From the NCBI GenBank assembly GCA_030267215.1, contig JAJDJP010000015.1, forward strand, positions 1-38,835: a stretch of 38,835 bases of DNA. The letters are read 5' to 3'. This stretch comes from Ruminococcaceae bacterium OttesenSCG-928-A16 (GTDB taxonomy: Bacteria > Bacillota > Clostridia > Oscillospirales > Ruminococcaceae). Both the position numbers and the translations under genes were made by a program. Below are positions 16,118 to 24,569 of the stretch, piece by piece (within the stretch, counting starts at the first letter, position 1; every line of letters starts with the position of its first letter). The notes below the pieces were generated by a model. It saw only the letters and a list, made by a program, of their open reading frames with translations, was not told the DNA's origin and searched no databases.

Positions 16118-17259
16118 GGTTTGCCCTCCCCTTTTTTGCCGGTGTGGCTGCCGCTTTGGTTTACCTTGTAACGGATAAACCCGCCGCAGGCGCTAAACAG
16201 CAAAATCATGCCGGTAACCAGCGCGGCAATTTCTTGCCGCACACCCACAACGCTGCTCATGTAGGTGCTGCCGCGCGAAATAGCGGTGATAAGCAAGGAG
16301 GAAAAGATGATGCCGATGGGGTGAGAGTTGCCCAGCAGCGAAACGGCAATAGAGTCGAACCCGAGGCTGCTAAGCACACCCGGCTGAATGGACTGGTAGT
16401 AGCCAAGGTAGTAAGTTACACCGGCAAGGCCAGCCAGCGCGCCGCTTAAAGTCATGGCAAAAACAAGGTTGCCACCCACCCTAATGCCGGCATATTTGGC
16501 GGCCAAGCTGTTTTGGCCAACGGCCTTTAGCTCGTACCCTTGCTTGGTTTTAGCTAAAAATATTTGCAGAATAATGGCACACAAAAGCGCCAGCAAAATG
16601 CAAAATGGCACCCGCATTTTTAGGCCGCCAATTTCTACATTCATTAAGGTAAGGCGGGCGGCCTGCGAAATATTGCGAGATTGACGAGAGACGGGGTCTA
16701 CAAATTGGGTATTGATAAAAAAGCTGATAATGTACTGGAAAATATAGTTGAGCATGATGGAGGAAACAACCTCGTTGATGTTAAAGCGGTATTTTAAAAC
16801 ACCAATAAGCCCGCCGGCTACCGCCCCGGCCAAAATGCCAATTAGCAGCACCAAGGGTTTTGCAATGCCAGCGTTAAGCCCGCTATACCCCACCAAAACG
16901 GTGGCCATAAACCCCGAAAGAAGCATTTGCCCCGATACCCCAATGTTAAACAGCCCCGCCTTAAAAGCAACGGCTACAGAAAGAGCGGCAAACAGCATGG
17001 GGGTTAGGGCGTCCAGCGTGTCCATAAAATCGGTAAGCATGCTTTTGTAGGCGGCGTAGGTGGGTTTTGGTAAAAAACCACTGCCCTGCAGCAAACTTTG
17101 AAATGCCGCAAACGGGTTTTTGCCCACCAGCAAAATAATAACCGAAATGGCAAGCAGGCTGCACAAAATGGCAAATAGAGGAATGGTGATAAACTGCCAG
17201 CGCTTGTTGCCCAAAATTAACACAAGCGGGTTGCGGCTTTTTCTCTCTGGTTGCTTCAT
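16114..17259 (-). CDS. Nucleoside ABC transporter permease, first subunit (NupP-like)
   Basis: A membrane permease of 381 residues in the BPD_transp_2 class, partner of the 319-residue permease. It has a cytoplasmic basic N-terminus, then about nine to ten spans. It shows AFKAGLFNIGVSGQMLLSGF and the ATPase-contact loop GYELKAVGQNSLAAKYAGIRVG. The length exceeds its partner, as is normal for NupP/YufP. It overlaps the ATPase gene (4 nt) and the next permease gene (4 nt), giving a tightly coupled transporter block. Confidence 0.9.
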   Translation of the reverse strand: MKQPERKSRNPLVLILGNKRWQFITIPLFAILCSLLAISVIILLVGKNPFAAFQSLLQGSGFLPKPTYAAYKSMLTDFMDTLDALTPMLFAALSVAVAFKAGLFNIGVSGQMLLSGFMATVLVGYSGLNAGIAKPLVLLIGILAGAVAGGLIGVLKYRFNINEVVSSIMLNYIFQYIISFFINTQFVDPVSRQSRNISQAARLTLMNVEIGGLKMRVPFCILLALLCAIILQIFLAKTKQGYELKAVGQNSLAAKYAGIRVGGNLVFAMTLSGALAGLAGVTYYLGYYQSIQPGVLSSLGFDSIAVSLLGNSHPIGIIFSSLLITAISRGSTYMSSVVGVRQEIAALVTGMILLFSACGGFIRYKVNQSGSHTGKKGEGKP

Positions 17260-18797
17260 GCCTGTTTCACCCCCATCATGTATTCGCCCACTTGGTTGGC
17301 GGTAATGGTATTGGCGTCGGCAATTTTTAGTAGCTCGCCGCTATAAATAACGCCAATGGTATCGGCGCAGGCCAGCACTTCGTCCAGCTCTAACGAAATA
17401 AGCAAAATGGCCTTGCCCTTGTTCCGCTCTTCAATAATGCGCTCTCGTATGCTGGTAATAGCGCCAATATCCAGCCCACGGGTAGGCTGCACAAAAATCA
17501 TCAAATCGCTTTGCAGTTCTATTTCGCGGGCAACAATGGCTTTTTGCTGGTTGCCGCCGCTCATGGCGCGCACCGGGCCATCGGCCCCGCCGCCACTGCG
17601 GATATCATACTTTTCAATCAGTTCTTCGGCATAGCTTGTAAACACATTGTGCTGCAACATGGCCCCTTTGCTAAAGGGCGGCGCAAAATATTTTTTCATG
17701 GCCAGGTTTTCGGCCAGCGTAAAATCTAAAATAAGGCCCACTTGCTGGCGGTCTTCGGGGATATACGAAAGCCCCAAAAGGTTGCGTTTGCGCACGTTGT
17801 AGCGGGTGATGTCCTGCCCGTTTAGCACAATGCTGCCCTGCTTGCAATCGGCAAGGCCGGCAATGGCGTCGGCTACTTCTACCTGCCCATTGCCCGATAC
17901 CCCCGCAATGGCAAAAACCTCGCCTTTGCGAATAGAAAAGCTTACATTTTTAACCACCGGGAAATGGTCGGCATTTTCTACCGTAATGCCCTTTACTTCC
18001 AGCACGGGTTTGCCAAAGTTGGCGGGTGGTTTTTCTATTTCTAGCGTTAGCTCGTGGCCCACCATCATGTTGGCCATTTGGCTGGTGCTGGTGGTGGCAA
18101 CGTCCAAAATATCCACCAGTTTACCGTGGTTTAAAATGGCGCAGCGGTCGGCCACTTGTTTAATTTCTTCTAGTTTATGGGTAATTAAAATAACGGTTTT
18201 GCCGCCATCGCGCAATTTGCGAATAATCTCCAGCAAAAATTCAATTTCCTGCGGGGTAAGCACGGCGGTGGGCTCATCAAAAATTAAAATTTCGGCTTCT
18301 CGGTACAGCATTTTTAAAATTTCTACACGCTGCTGGGCATATACCTTCAAATCTTCTATGCGCTTGGTGGGGTCTACTTCCAGCCCATATTTTTGCGAAA
18401 GCGTGCGTATTTTTTCGTTGGTGCCCTTAATATCCACATAGGGTAAAAAGCCGGCAAGGCGCTTCACCGGCTCTATGCCCAGCACAATGTTTTCGGTAAC
18501 GGTGTAGTTTTGCACCAGCTTAAAGTGCTGGTGTACCATGCCAATATCCAGGCGCACGGCCTCGTTGGGCGAGGCAATGTTTACCTTTTTGCCCCGCACC
18601 CAAATTTCGCCTTCGTCTGGCTCGTACATGCCAAACAGCATGCTCATCAGGGTCGATTTCCCTGCCCCGTTTTCGCCAAGCAGGGCAAAAATTTCGCCTT
18701 TGCGTATGCCAAGGCTAACATTGTTGTTGGCAACCACCCCGGGGAACCGCTTGGTAATTCCTTTCATCTCGATAATGTATTCTTCTGAATGGGCCAT
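17256..18797 (-). CDS. Nucleoside ABC transporter ATPase (NupO-like, two domains)
   Basis: A cytoplasmic ATPase of 513 residues with two nucleotide-binding domains, as in RbsA/NupO proteins. Domain 1 has Walker A GENGAGKST, Walker B ILIFDEPTAVLTPQE and a degenerate signature VYAQQRVEI in place of LSVGQQQR. Domain 2 has a degenerate Walker A (GVSGNGQVEV), an intact AMSGGNQQK signature and FVQPTRGLD. Degeneracy of the second Walker A is normal for the family; the altered first signature is less usual. The start chosen is MAHSEEYI, with AAGGAGG 6 nt upstream; a longer frame to 18836 lacks a site. Two hairpins lie between it and the binding-protein gene. Confidence 0.92.
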   Translation of the reverse strand: MAHSEEYIIEMKGITKRFPGVVANNNVSLGIRKGEIFALLGENGAGKSTLMSMLFGMYEPDEGEIWVRGKKVNIASPNEAVRLDIGMVHQHFKLVQNYTVTENIVLGIEPVKRLAGFLPYVDIKGTNEKIRTLSQKYGLEVDPTKRIEDLKVYAQQRVEILKMLYREAEILIFDEPTAVLTPQEIEFLLEIIRKLRDGGKTVILITHKLEEIKQVADRCAILNHGKLVDILDVATTSTSQMANMMVGHELTLEIEKPPANFGKPVLEVKGITVENADHFPVVKNVSFSIRKGEVFAIAGVSGNGQVEVADAIAGLADCKQGSIVLNGQDITRYNVRKRNLLGLSYIPEDRQQVGLILDFTLAENLAMKKYFAPPFSKGAMLQHNVFTSYAEELIEKYDIRSGGGADGPVRAMSGGNQQKAIVAREIELQSDLMIFVQPTRGLDIGAITSIRERIIEERNKGKAILLISLELDEVLACADTIGVIYSGELLKIADANTITANQVGEYMMGVKQA

Positions 18798-18883
18798 AAA
18801 ATACCTCCTTGCTATGGGTGCTATTCCCAACCACAACGGTTAGAAGTAGCACCTATACACACTGGGTTTTTTGTTTGAGCTTG

Positions 18884-18934
18884 TATGCTAGGGAAAGGCT
18901 AAAGCCAGCATGGTTTTAACCCTTTCCTAGCATA
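18884..18934. terminator. Intercistronic hairpin 2 between bmp and the ABC ATPase
   Basis: A 15-bp stem with a single bulged G (arms 18884-18898 and 18921-18934) and a 22-nt loop. It lies directly next to the hairpin at 18934-18994. No T run follows on the minus strand. It may protect the 3' end of the bmp transcript. Confidence 0.5.
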
Positions 18935-18994
18935 AAAAAGGAGGAGCATTGGCAGAATGCAGTTTGCAACTCTACAGGATGCTCCTCCTTTTTT
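18934..18994 (-). terminator. Intercistronic hairpin 1 (attenuating terminator) after bmp
   Basis: A perfect 16-bp inverted repeat (18934-18949 and 18979-18994), ending in T6 on the minus strand. It stands between the abundant binding-protein gene and the ATPase/permease genes. Partial read-through would give less transporter core than binding protein. The rest of 18995-19162 holds no gene. Confidence 0.75.
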
Positions 18995-19162
18995 ATAAAC
19001 AGGGCTTAGCTAAAATAAATTAGCAAAATGATAGATAGCACAGCTACCGCAACTTTAATACGCAGTTGCTAAAACTTGAAATAGAACCACCATGCTTTTG
19101 TTTTAGCGTCTTCACTACCTATATTTGTTGATTTGCTCTAATCTACTCTCATTTTGTTACCG

Positions 19163-20341
19163 TTATTTAAGGCCCGGGAAATCCTCTGGGGTGTTGCCGT
19201 TAAAGTTAGATGCCGGCACAATGGTGCCATCTTGCACAAGGGCATACACTTTTTCCAGTTCGGCAAGGGTTTCATCGCTTAGCTGGTGGCGGCCGTCTTC
19301 TTTTACATAACCGGTCGAGTCGGTATCGGCGCCAAGCACAACGTTTTCGCCTTTAAAAGTGCCATCTTTTACAGCGTTCAGGGCACGCTCTACGTTAATG
19401 TTCATTACCTTTAAAACAGAGGTAAGCATAATGTTTTTGTCGCCGTTTACACCGTCGTCGAACTGGTCAACGTCGCAGCCAATAACCATGGCGTTGCCGT
19501 TTTCTTTAACAGCGGTAAACACGCCGTTGCCGCTGCCGCCAGCTGCTACCAAAATAATGTCGCAGCCTTCTTTTAGCAGGGCTTCGCCCACTACCTTGCC
19601 ACCAGCTTCATCGGCAAAATCGCCAACATAGTTGCCACCCACATTAGTGCCGGTAACATCGGTGCCGGCATAAGCGGCAATTTCCACCACTTCTGCGCTG
19701 GTGCCAAGGTGCGCGTTTGCGTAGTTAACGCCACTTTCGAACCCAAACTGGTAGTTAACGTTGCTGGGGTAAGCAATGCCGTTTACCACCGCAACCTTAT
19801 TGGTTTTGGTTTCTAGCGCGGCAGCAACACCGGCAAAAAAGCCGCTCTCTTGCTCGGCAAATAGTATGGCATAGATATTATCTACTACAATATCATTTTC
19901 ACCATCCGAAGGGAAACTATCTACCAGTACAAAGCTTTTTTCGGGGTTATCGCTTGCCACTTGGGCAATGCCTGCAAACTGGAAGCCAGGCGTAACAATT
20001 ACATCATAATCCGACACAATATTTTCTACAGCAGGTACCGAGTTATTGGTGTCGGTTTCGCGGATAGCCTGCACAGTGGCGGTGGGGTTTTCGGCAATAA
20101 AGCTTTGAATGCCGATGTAGTTATCTTGGTTAAAAGAGCCATCGTCTACGCCAGAAGGGCTGGTAACAATGGCAATGCGCATGCCGTCTTCGCCTGCTGG
20201 GGCCGAAGCAGTAGAGCCAGCCGGAGCGGAAGTGCCGCCTTGTGAAGCCGGGGTGGAAGCAGCGCCACCACCACAGGCAGCCAGCACCGAGGTTAGCAGC
20301 ATGGCCGAAAGCAGGCCAGCAAACAATTTTTTCATTTTCAT
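19163..20341 (-). CDS. BMP-family nucleoside-binding lipoprotein (BmpA/PnrA-like)
   Basis: The extracytoplasmic solute-binding lipoprotein of the nucleoside importer, 392 residues. It has a signal peptide with lipobox VLAAC (lipidated C23), then a Ser/Thr/Pro/Ala linker. The mature domain begins MRIAIVTSPSGVDDGSFNQDNYIGI, the hallmark of BMP purine nucleoside-binding proteins, and continues with DYDVIVTPGFQF, EQESGFFAGVAAAL and IILVAAGGSGNGVF. The start at 20341 (MKMKKLFAG) has AGGAGG 10 nt upstream; a frame reaching 20410 was rejected because it would bury the signal peptide. It has its own promoter at 20429-20457. Specificity within purine nucleosides cannot be read from sequence. Confidence 0.93.
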   Translation of the reverse strand: MKMKKLFAGLLSAMLLTSVLAACGGGAASTPASQGGTSAPAGSTASAPAGEDGMRIAIVTSPSGVDDGSFNQDNYIGIQSFIAENPTATVQAIRETDTNNSVPAVENIVSDYDVIVTPGFQFAGIAQVASDNPEKSFVLVDSFPSDGENDIVVDNIYAILFAEQESGFFAGVAAALETKTNKVAVVNGIAYPSNVNYQFGFESGVNYANAHLGTSAEVVEIAAYAGTDVTGTNVGGNYVGDFADEAGGKVVGEALLKEGCDIILVAAGGSGNGVFTAVKENGNAMVIGCDVDQFDDGVNGDKNIMLTSVLKVMNINVERALNAVKDGTFKGENVVLGADTDSTGYVKEDGRHQLSDETLAELEKVYALVQDGTIVPASNFNGNTPEDFPGLK

Positions 20342-20428
20342 TCGTGTAAAACCTCCTAATAATTTTACAAAAATACTTTTTATAAAAGCAAGGCAACTTA
20401 AAAACAACACCAGTATTGCCTTACCTAT

Positions 20429-20457
20429 ATAATACCTGTTTATGCCTTAAATGTCTT
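20429..20457 (-). promoter_or_regulatory. Promoter for bmp and the transporter genes
   Basis: On the minus strand: AAGACA (20452-20457), 17-nt spacer, TATTAT (20429-20434). It suggests the transporter and deaminase can be transcribed separately from the enzyme genes upstream. Small inverted repeats lie further upstream (TTAACC/GGTTAA near 20505-20522; GGTTTCAAACC) and could be regulator sites. Confidence 0.6.
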
Positions 20458-20529
20458 TGGTTTTTAATGGTTTCAAACCAAATTGTAATGTTTCTTTCAC
20501 AAATTAACCTTAAATGGTTAAGGCATGCC

Positions 20530-20566
20530 AAAAAACAAACCTTGTGGCGGGCTATTTAAACAAGGT
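20530..20566 (-). terminator. Possible weak terminator overlapping the mtnA stop codon
   Basis: A 7-bp stem ACCTTGT/ACAAGGT (20560-20566 and 20539-20545) has the stop codon in its loop and is followed by TTGTTTTTT on the minus strand. It would partly separate the enzyme genes from the transporter genes. Confidence 0.45.
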
Positions 20567-21610
20567 AGCCAAACTTTGGGTATAGGGCGGGCGCAGTATG
20601 CCGTGCTCGGTAACAATGCCGTCAATCAGGTCGTGGTGGGTAACGTCAAAAGCCGGGTTGTAGCATTTTACATCGGCCGGGGCCATTGGCTCGGTATACC
20701 ATTTTTCTCGTATTTCGGCGGGGTTGCGCAGCTCAATCTCAATATCATCGCCGGTTTTGCAGTTCATGTCTATGGTGCTGGTGGGGCCAAGCACATAAAA
20801 AGGGATGCCATAGTACTGGGCCAAGATGGCAACGCCACTGGTGCCAATTTTATTAGCGGTATCGCCATTGGCGGCAATACGGTCGCACCCAACAAGGCAG
20901 GCATTTACCCAGCCGTTTTTCATCACAATGCTGGCCATGTTGTCGCAAATTAGGGTTACATCTACCCCGGCCCGGTCTAATTCGTAGCTGGTTAGGCGGG
21001 CGCCCTGCAGCAGCGGGCGGGTTTCGTCGGCAAAAACTTTAAAATGCATGCCCTGCTCTTTGCCCAGCAGCAAGGGGCCTAGCGCCGTGCCGTATAACGA
21101 GGTTGCCAGCGGCCCGGCGTTGCAGTGGGTAAGCACGCCATCGCCATTTTTAAGCAGGCTAAGGCCATGCTTTGCAATGGCGGCACACATGCGTATATCT
21201 TCTTGCTGTATTTCGGTGGCTTCTTGCAATAGCAGTTTTTTTATTTCTGCCACTGGTTTTTGGCTGTTTGCCTGCGCCACGGCATCCATACGGTTTAATG
21301 CCCAGCTAAGGTTTACCGCTGTTGGGCGCGAGGCATTTAATTTTTCTTTAAAAACCTGGCATTGGCTATAAAAATCTTGGTAGCTATCAGCCTGCACCCC
21401 GTTTGCCAAAACAGCGTAAAAATAACCGGCGGCAATACCAATGGCTGGTGCCCCCCGCACCTTTAGCTCAAAAATAGCATCGTACATCTGTGCTACGGTT
21501 TCTAGCGTAAGGGTTACGGTGCGGCCGGGCAGCTGGGTTTGGTCCAGTATCATCACGGCGCGCCCATCTTCGCGCAGGCGTACGTTGTCTGGCTGCTTTG
21601 TGGTTTGCAT
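20552..21610 (-). CDS. mtnA: S-methyl-5-thioribose-1-phosphate isomerase family (MtnA/DrdI-like)
   Basis: It isomerises an aldose-1-phosphate (methylthioribose-1-P, or 5-deoxyribose-1-P in DrdI-type enzymes) to the matching ribulose-1-phosphate. It is 352 residues, the normal length. Motifs: [14 protein letters not shown], the catalytic cysteine in [11 protein letters not shown], and the aspartate motif [17 protein letters not shown], with [10 protein letters not shown] after it. These distinguish it from eIF2B-type regulators. AAAGGAG lies 7 nt before the start. No MTR kinase, MtnB, MtnC or MtnD gene is present nearby, so ordinary methionine salvage is not encoded here. The product more likely feeds the aldolase at 24570-25316. 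Confidence 0.9.
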   Translation of the reverse strand: MQTTKQPDNVRLREDGRAVMILDQTQLPGRTVTLTLETVAQMYDAIFELKVRGAPAIGIAAGYFYAVLANGVQADSYQDFYSQCQVFKEKLNASRPTAVNLSWALNRMDAVAQANSQKPVAEIKKLLLQEATEIQQEDIRMCAAIAKHGLSLLKNGDGVLTHCNAGPLATSLYGTALGPLLLGKEQGMHFKVFADETRPLLQGARLTSYELDRAGVDVTLICDNMASIVMKNGWVNACLVGCDRIAANGDTANKIGTSGVAILAQYYGIPFYVLGPTSTIDMNCKTGDDIEIELRNPAEIREKWYTEPMAPADVKCYNPAFDVTHHDLIDGIVTEHGILRPPYTQSLATLFK

Positions 21611-21626
21611 GGCTTGGCTCCTTTAA

Positions 21627-21654
21627 TAGTCATTAGTCGCTAGTCGTTAGTCAA
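21627..21654. repeat. Short tandem repeat, four 7-bp units
   Basis: Four tandem units of TAGTC followed by two variable bases (TAGTCAT, TAGTCGC, TAGTCGT, TAGTCAA). It lies just upstream of mtnA in the 171-bp gap between the alcohol dehydrogenase and mtnA genes. Confidence 0.7.
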
Positions 21655-21656
21655 GG

Positions 21657-21696
21657 GCACCCCCCTGCGCCGTAGGCGCTTGCCTCTTTGGGGTGC
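21657..21696. repeat. Nested hairpin between the alcohol dehydrogenase and mtnA genes
   Basis: Outer stem GCACCCC/GGGGTGC (21657-21663, 21690-21696) and inner stem GCGCC/GGCGC (21667-21671, 21675-21679) with a GTA loop. No T run follows. It may be an mRNA processing or stability element. Confidence 0.5.
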
Positions 21697-21781
21697 TTGC
21701 ATTGCCAGTTGGCTTGCAGTACCTATAGCAAACAATTAATACTACTATTTGCCAGAAAGATAGTTATCTTTGACTTTGACG

Positions 21782-22705
21782 CTAAAATTTAAACCCAACC
21801 TTAAACGCCCGTGAAGCAAAGGCCTGCTCGTACTCTTGCAGCGGGAATAACTCGATGGGCGGCAGGGTAATTTGGCCGCGCTGCAATAGGTTAAGGGCAG
21901 GCACAAAGGGGCCGCAGCGGCTGCCACGCAGCGTAATTTCGCGCACTACAAGCTCGCTGGTGTTTAAAGGGGTTAAGCCGGCATAGGTGCTTTTTAGCAC
22001 CAGCAGGCCCATGCTGCGGGTTAGGGCAATGGCAGTTTCCAGGCCCGAGGGCGAGCCCGAAGCCTCTACCACTACCTCGAAACTGCCTGTGGGCTGAAGC
22101 GAAGTTTTGGCAAAGGGGGCAAACATTGCCAGTTTTTGGGTGCTGTGGCCAAATACCGTTAGCGGGGTGCCCTGCAGCGCAATTACCTGGCCTATCATGT
22201 AGGCAAGGCGGCCGTCGCCCACCAGTGCAACCTCCTGCGAAGGGCGCAGGTGAGACTGCTCCACAACTTCCAGTGCGGCGGCCAGTGGCTCGCAAAAAAT
22301 GGCTTGTTCGGTGGGCAAATCGTTGGGCACAATGTGCAAAAGGTCGGTGGCAATGGTCATATATTCGGCAAAGCAACCATCTTTTCCGTCCATACCCAGC
22401 ACTTTGCGGGTGGTGCAGTGGTGCTCGCGCCCGGTGGTGCAGTATAGGCAGGTTTTGCAGCCAGCGTTTAGCTCGCCCACCACGCGCTTGCCCACCAGCG
22501 CCGTATCAGAAGATTCCTCCACAATGCCCACAAACTCGTGCCCTAAAATGCCGGTAAACCCCGGCTTATAGCCCTTCATCACTTCTCTATCGGTGTTGCA
22601 AATGGCGGCCATTAGTATTTTAACAAGGCTTTGGTTTGGCGCGGGCACAGGTTTTGCATAGCTGGTGGTGTACACCGGGGTTTTATCAAAAAACAAAGCT
22701 TTCAT
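21782..22705 (-). CDS. Zinc-containing alcohol dehydrogenase (MDR family)
   Basis: A medium-chain NAD(P)-dependent dehydrogenase of 307 residues, slightly shorter than the usual 340. The catalytic zinc site is seen as CNTD near 37 and GHEFVG near 55, with a glutamate in FCEPLAAALE. The structural zinc cysteines fit C-x2-C-x2-C-x7-C in GCKTCLYCTTGREHHC. The cofactor loop is VGDGRLAY. In this cluster it could reduce the aldehyde released by the aldolase (2-methylthioacetaldehyde, acetaldehyde or glycolaldehyde). GAGGAG precedes the start. It could instead oxidise a sugar alcohol; the sequence alone does not decide. Confidence 0.85.
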   Translation of the reverse strand: MKALFFDKTPVYTTSYAKPVPAPNQSLVKILMAAICNTDREVMKGYKPGFTGILGHEFVGIVEESSDTALVGKRVVGELNAGCKTCLYCTTGREHHCTTRKVLGMDGKDGCFAEYMTIATDLLHIVPNDLPTEQAIFCEPLAAALEVVEQSHLRPSQEVALVGDGRLAYMIGQVIALQGTPLTVFGHSTQKLAMFAPFAKTSLQPTGSFEVVVEASGSPSGLETAIALTRSMGLLVLKSTYAGLTPLNTSELVVREITLRGSRCGPFVPALNLLQRGQITLPPIELFPLQEYEQAFASRAFKVGFKF

Positions 22706-22747
22706 AAAATCTCCTCTTTTCGAGGCTGGTTTGCTTAAAACCGAAAA

Positions 22748-23536
22748 TTACAGGTCGGCTACTTTTAACGAAACCCCCACGTTGGTAAAGGCGCTTATCT
22801 GCTGCTTTTCGGCGTTAGAATCGGTTACCAAAGTGTTGATACGCTCGGTTGCGCAGCATTTTTGCAGGGCATTTTTGCCAAGCTTAGAAGAATCGGCCAA
22901 AACAACCAGTTGTTGGGTGTTTTCGATAAAGGCTTTTTTGGTTTGAATCTCGTCCATATCGGTATCGCTAAGGCCGTTGGTGGCGTGTAGCGCATTGGCC
23001 GAAATAAATACCTTATCGTATAAAAATTCCCGAATGGTGTGCTCGGCAATTTCGCCTACGGTAGAAAGCGCCTTAGAGCGCACAGCCCCCCCGGCCGAAA
23101 TAATGTTGATGGTGGGGTTGGTGCTTAAAATGGGGGGAATAAGCAGGTTGTTGGTAACCACGGTAAGGTTTTTTTTGCCCTGCAGGTGGTAGCTAAGCTC
23201 CAGCGCCGAAGTGCTGGCGTCTAGCCCAATTACCTCGCCATCGCTTACCAGGGTGGCGGCAAGGGCGGCAATGGCAATTTTTTCTAGGTGGTTTTGGGCT
23301 TTGCGGTTGTAAATGTCGGGGTCCAGCCGGGTACCTTCGCGCAGCGAAACCCGCCCCCCACTGGCAAGGTTTACAATTTGTTGCTCTTGCATATACCAAA
23401 TATCGCGGCGTAAAGTCATCGAGGATACGTTTAAATCTCGCGCAATTTGCCCCAGTTTCATCTCGCCGTGTTGCGCAAGCATTTCTAAAATTTCGGTGCG
23501 TCGTTGGTCAATATTTTTTCTTGAGTTTTTAGCCAT
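22748..23536 (-). CDS. DeoR-family transcriptional regulator
   Basis: A probable repressor of the cluster, 262 residues. The N-terminal DeoR-type helix-turn-helix includes RRTEILEMLAQHGEMKLGQIA and the recognition segment NVSSMTLRRDI. The C-terminal DeoRC sensor domain has EVIGLDASTSALELSYHL, VVTNN, IISAGGAVRS and VLADSSKLG. Proteins of this family usually sense sugar phosphates, which suits a pathway of ribose-1-P to ribulose-1-P derivatives. It sits in the middle of the enzyme genes, with its own promoter (23574-23602) that contains a palindrome and is probably autoregulated. GGGGAGG lies 8 nt before the ATG. Confidence 0.9.
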   Translation of the reverse strand: MAKNSRKNIDQRRTEILEMLAQHGEMKLGQIARDLNVSSMTLRRDIWYMQEQQIVNLASGGRVSLREGTRLDPDIYNRKAQNHLEKIAIAALAATLVSDGEVIGLDASTSALELSYHLQGKKNLTVVTNNLLIPPILSTNPTINIISAGGAVRSKALSTVGEIAEHTIREFLYDKVFISANALHATNGLSDTDMDEIQTKKAFIENTQQLVVLADSSKLGKNALQKCCATERINTLVTDSNAEKQQISAFTNVGVSLKVADL

Positions 23537-23573
23537 GGTGAAGGCCTCCCCTGTTTTATGTTATGTTTCATAA

Positions 23574-23602
23574 ATGATATCATATACCAGAAAAATGAGC
23601 AA
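23574..23602 (-). promoter_or_regulatory. Promoter and candidate operator for the DeoR gene
   Basis: On the minus strand: TTGCTC (23597-23602), 17-nt spacer, TATCAT (23574-23579). A perfect palindrome ATGATATCAT (23574-23583) covers the -10, so a bound repressor would block it. It lies in the 155-bp gap after the phosphorylase gene. Confidence 0.55.
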
Positions 23603-23691
23603 TATTAAACACATATAAAACGGAAAATAATGTGAATATAGGCAAAGCCATCCCGTGGGCTGCGTGCAGGCCTTTAAACTGTTGGCAACCA

Positions 23692-24522
23692 TTAAAGGGT
23701 GTTGCCAATGGCAATAATAGAGGAAGTAATGAGCTGCTTAAACTGCGGCGCTACCCGGGCGGCGGTTTCGTCTACTTCTTGGTGGGTAAGTGGCTGCCCG
23801 CTTATGCCGGCCGCCATGTTAGAAATGCAGGAGATACCGCATACACGCAGGCCCATGTGGTGGGCGGCAATAGCTTCGCAGGCGGTGCTCATGCCGGCAG
23901 CATCGGCCCCCAGCAGGCCGCACATGCGTACCTCGGCGGGGGTTTCAAACTGCGGGCCCGAAAGCTGGATGTAAACCCCTTTTTGCAAGGGGATAGAGAG
24001 GCTGGAGGCAGTATTGGCAATGGTTTCCCGCAGGGGTTTATCGTAAATGGTGGTCATATCGGGGAAGCGGGTACCCAGTTCTTCTAAATTGGCGCCAATT
24101 AATGGGGAGGGCACAAAGCAGGATATCTGATCCTCAATCAGCATAAAATCTCCGCTAGAAAAGCTTTGGTTTACGCCCCCGGCGGCATTGGTTAAAAACA
24201 AAACCTTGGCCCCCAGCAAACCCATTAAACGGGTGGGCAGCACAACGTCTTGCATGGTGTAGCCTTCGTAATAATGCACACGGCCCTGCATGGCAACCAC
24301 CGGCACGCCCCCAAGGGTGCCAAAAATAAAGCGGCCTTTGTGCCCCCGCACCGTAGAAACCGGAAACCCCTCAATCTCCTGGTAGGCAATGGTTTGCTCC
24401 ACTGTAATGTTCTCGGCAAAATCTCCTAAACCAGAGCCCAGAATAAGGGCAATGGCGGGGGTGAAATTGGTTTTGGCGCGCACGCTTTGGTAGCAGCGCT
24501 GTAGTTTTTCCTGTGGGGTCAT
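23692..24522 (-). CDS. Purine nucleoside phosphorylase (trimeric PNP/MTAP family)
   Basis: Cleaves a purine nucleoside with phosphate to the free base and (deoxy/methylthio)ribose-1-phosphate, 276 residues. Seen: LILGSGLGDFA (phosphate loop), GRVHYYEGY, TNAAGGVN, the purine glutamate in SGPQFETPAEVRM and GADAAGMST. The base-specificity residue appears as Asn in ISNMAAG, as in PNPs for 6-oxopurines; MTA phosphorylases carry Asp there. The histidine in LTHQEV matches the one that contacts the 5'-hydroxyl in ordinary PNPs. So inosine-type substrates are favoured, in keeping with the deaminase in the same cluster. AAGGAGG lies 4 nt before the start. Confidence 0.92.
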   Translation of the reverse strand: MTPQEKLQRCYQSVRAKTNFTPAIALILGSGLGDFAENITVEQTIAYQEIEGFPVSTVRGHKGRFIFGTLGGVPVVAMQGRVHYYEGYTMQDVVLPTRLMGLLGAKVLFLTNAAGGVNQSFSSGDFMLIEDQISCFVPSPLIGANLEELGTRFPDMTTIYDKPLRETIANTASSLSIPLQKGVYIQLSGPQFETPAEVRMCGLLGADAAGMSTACEAIAAHHMGLRVCGISCISNMAAGISGQPLTHQEVDETAARVAPQFKQLITSSIIAIGNTL

Positions 24523-24569
24523 GGTGCCTCCTTAGTGTGGGGTTTTAGTACTAATTGGCCAAAGTTATA

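Noticed and set aside
17256-18797. Inactivated second ATPase domain as a sign of gene decay
   Set aside because: Degenerate Walker A in the second domain is normal for RbsA/NupO-type proteins.
18798-18836. Upstream extension of the nucleoside ATPase
   Set aside because: The added residues match nothing in the family, and the AAGGAGG site sits directly before the later ATG at 18797.
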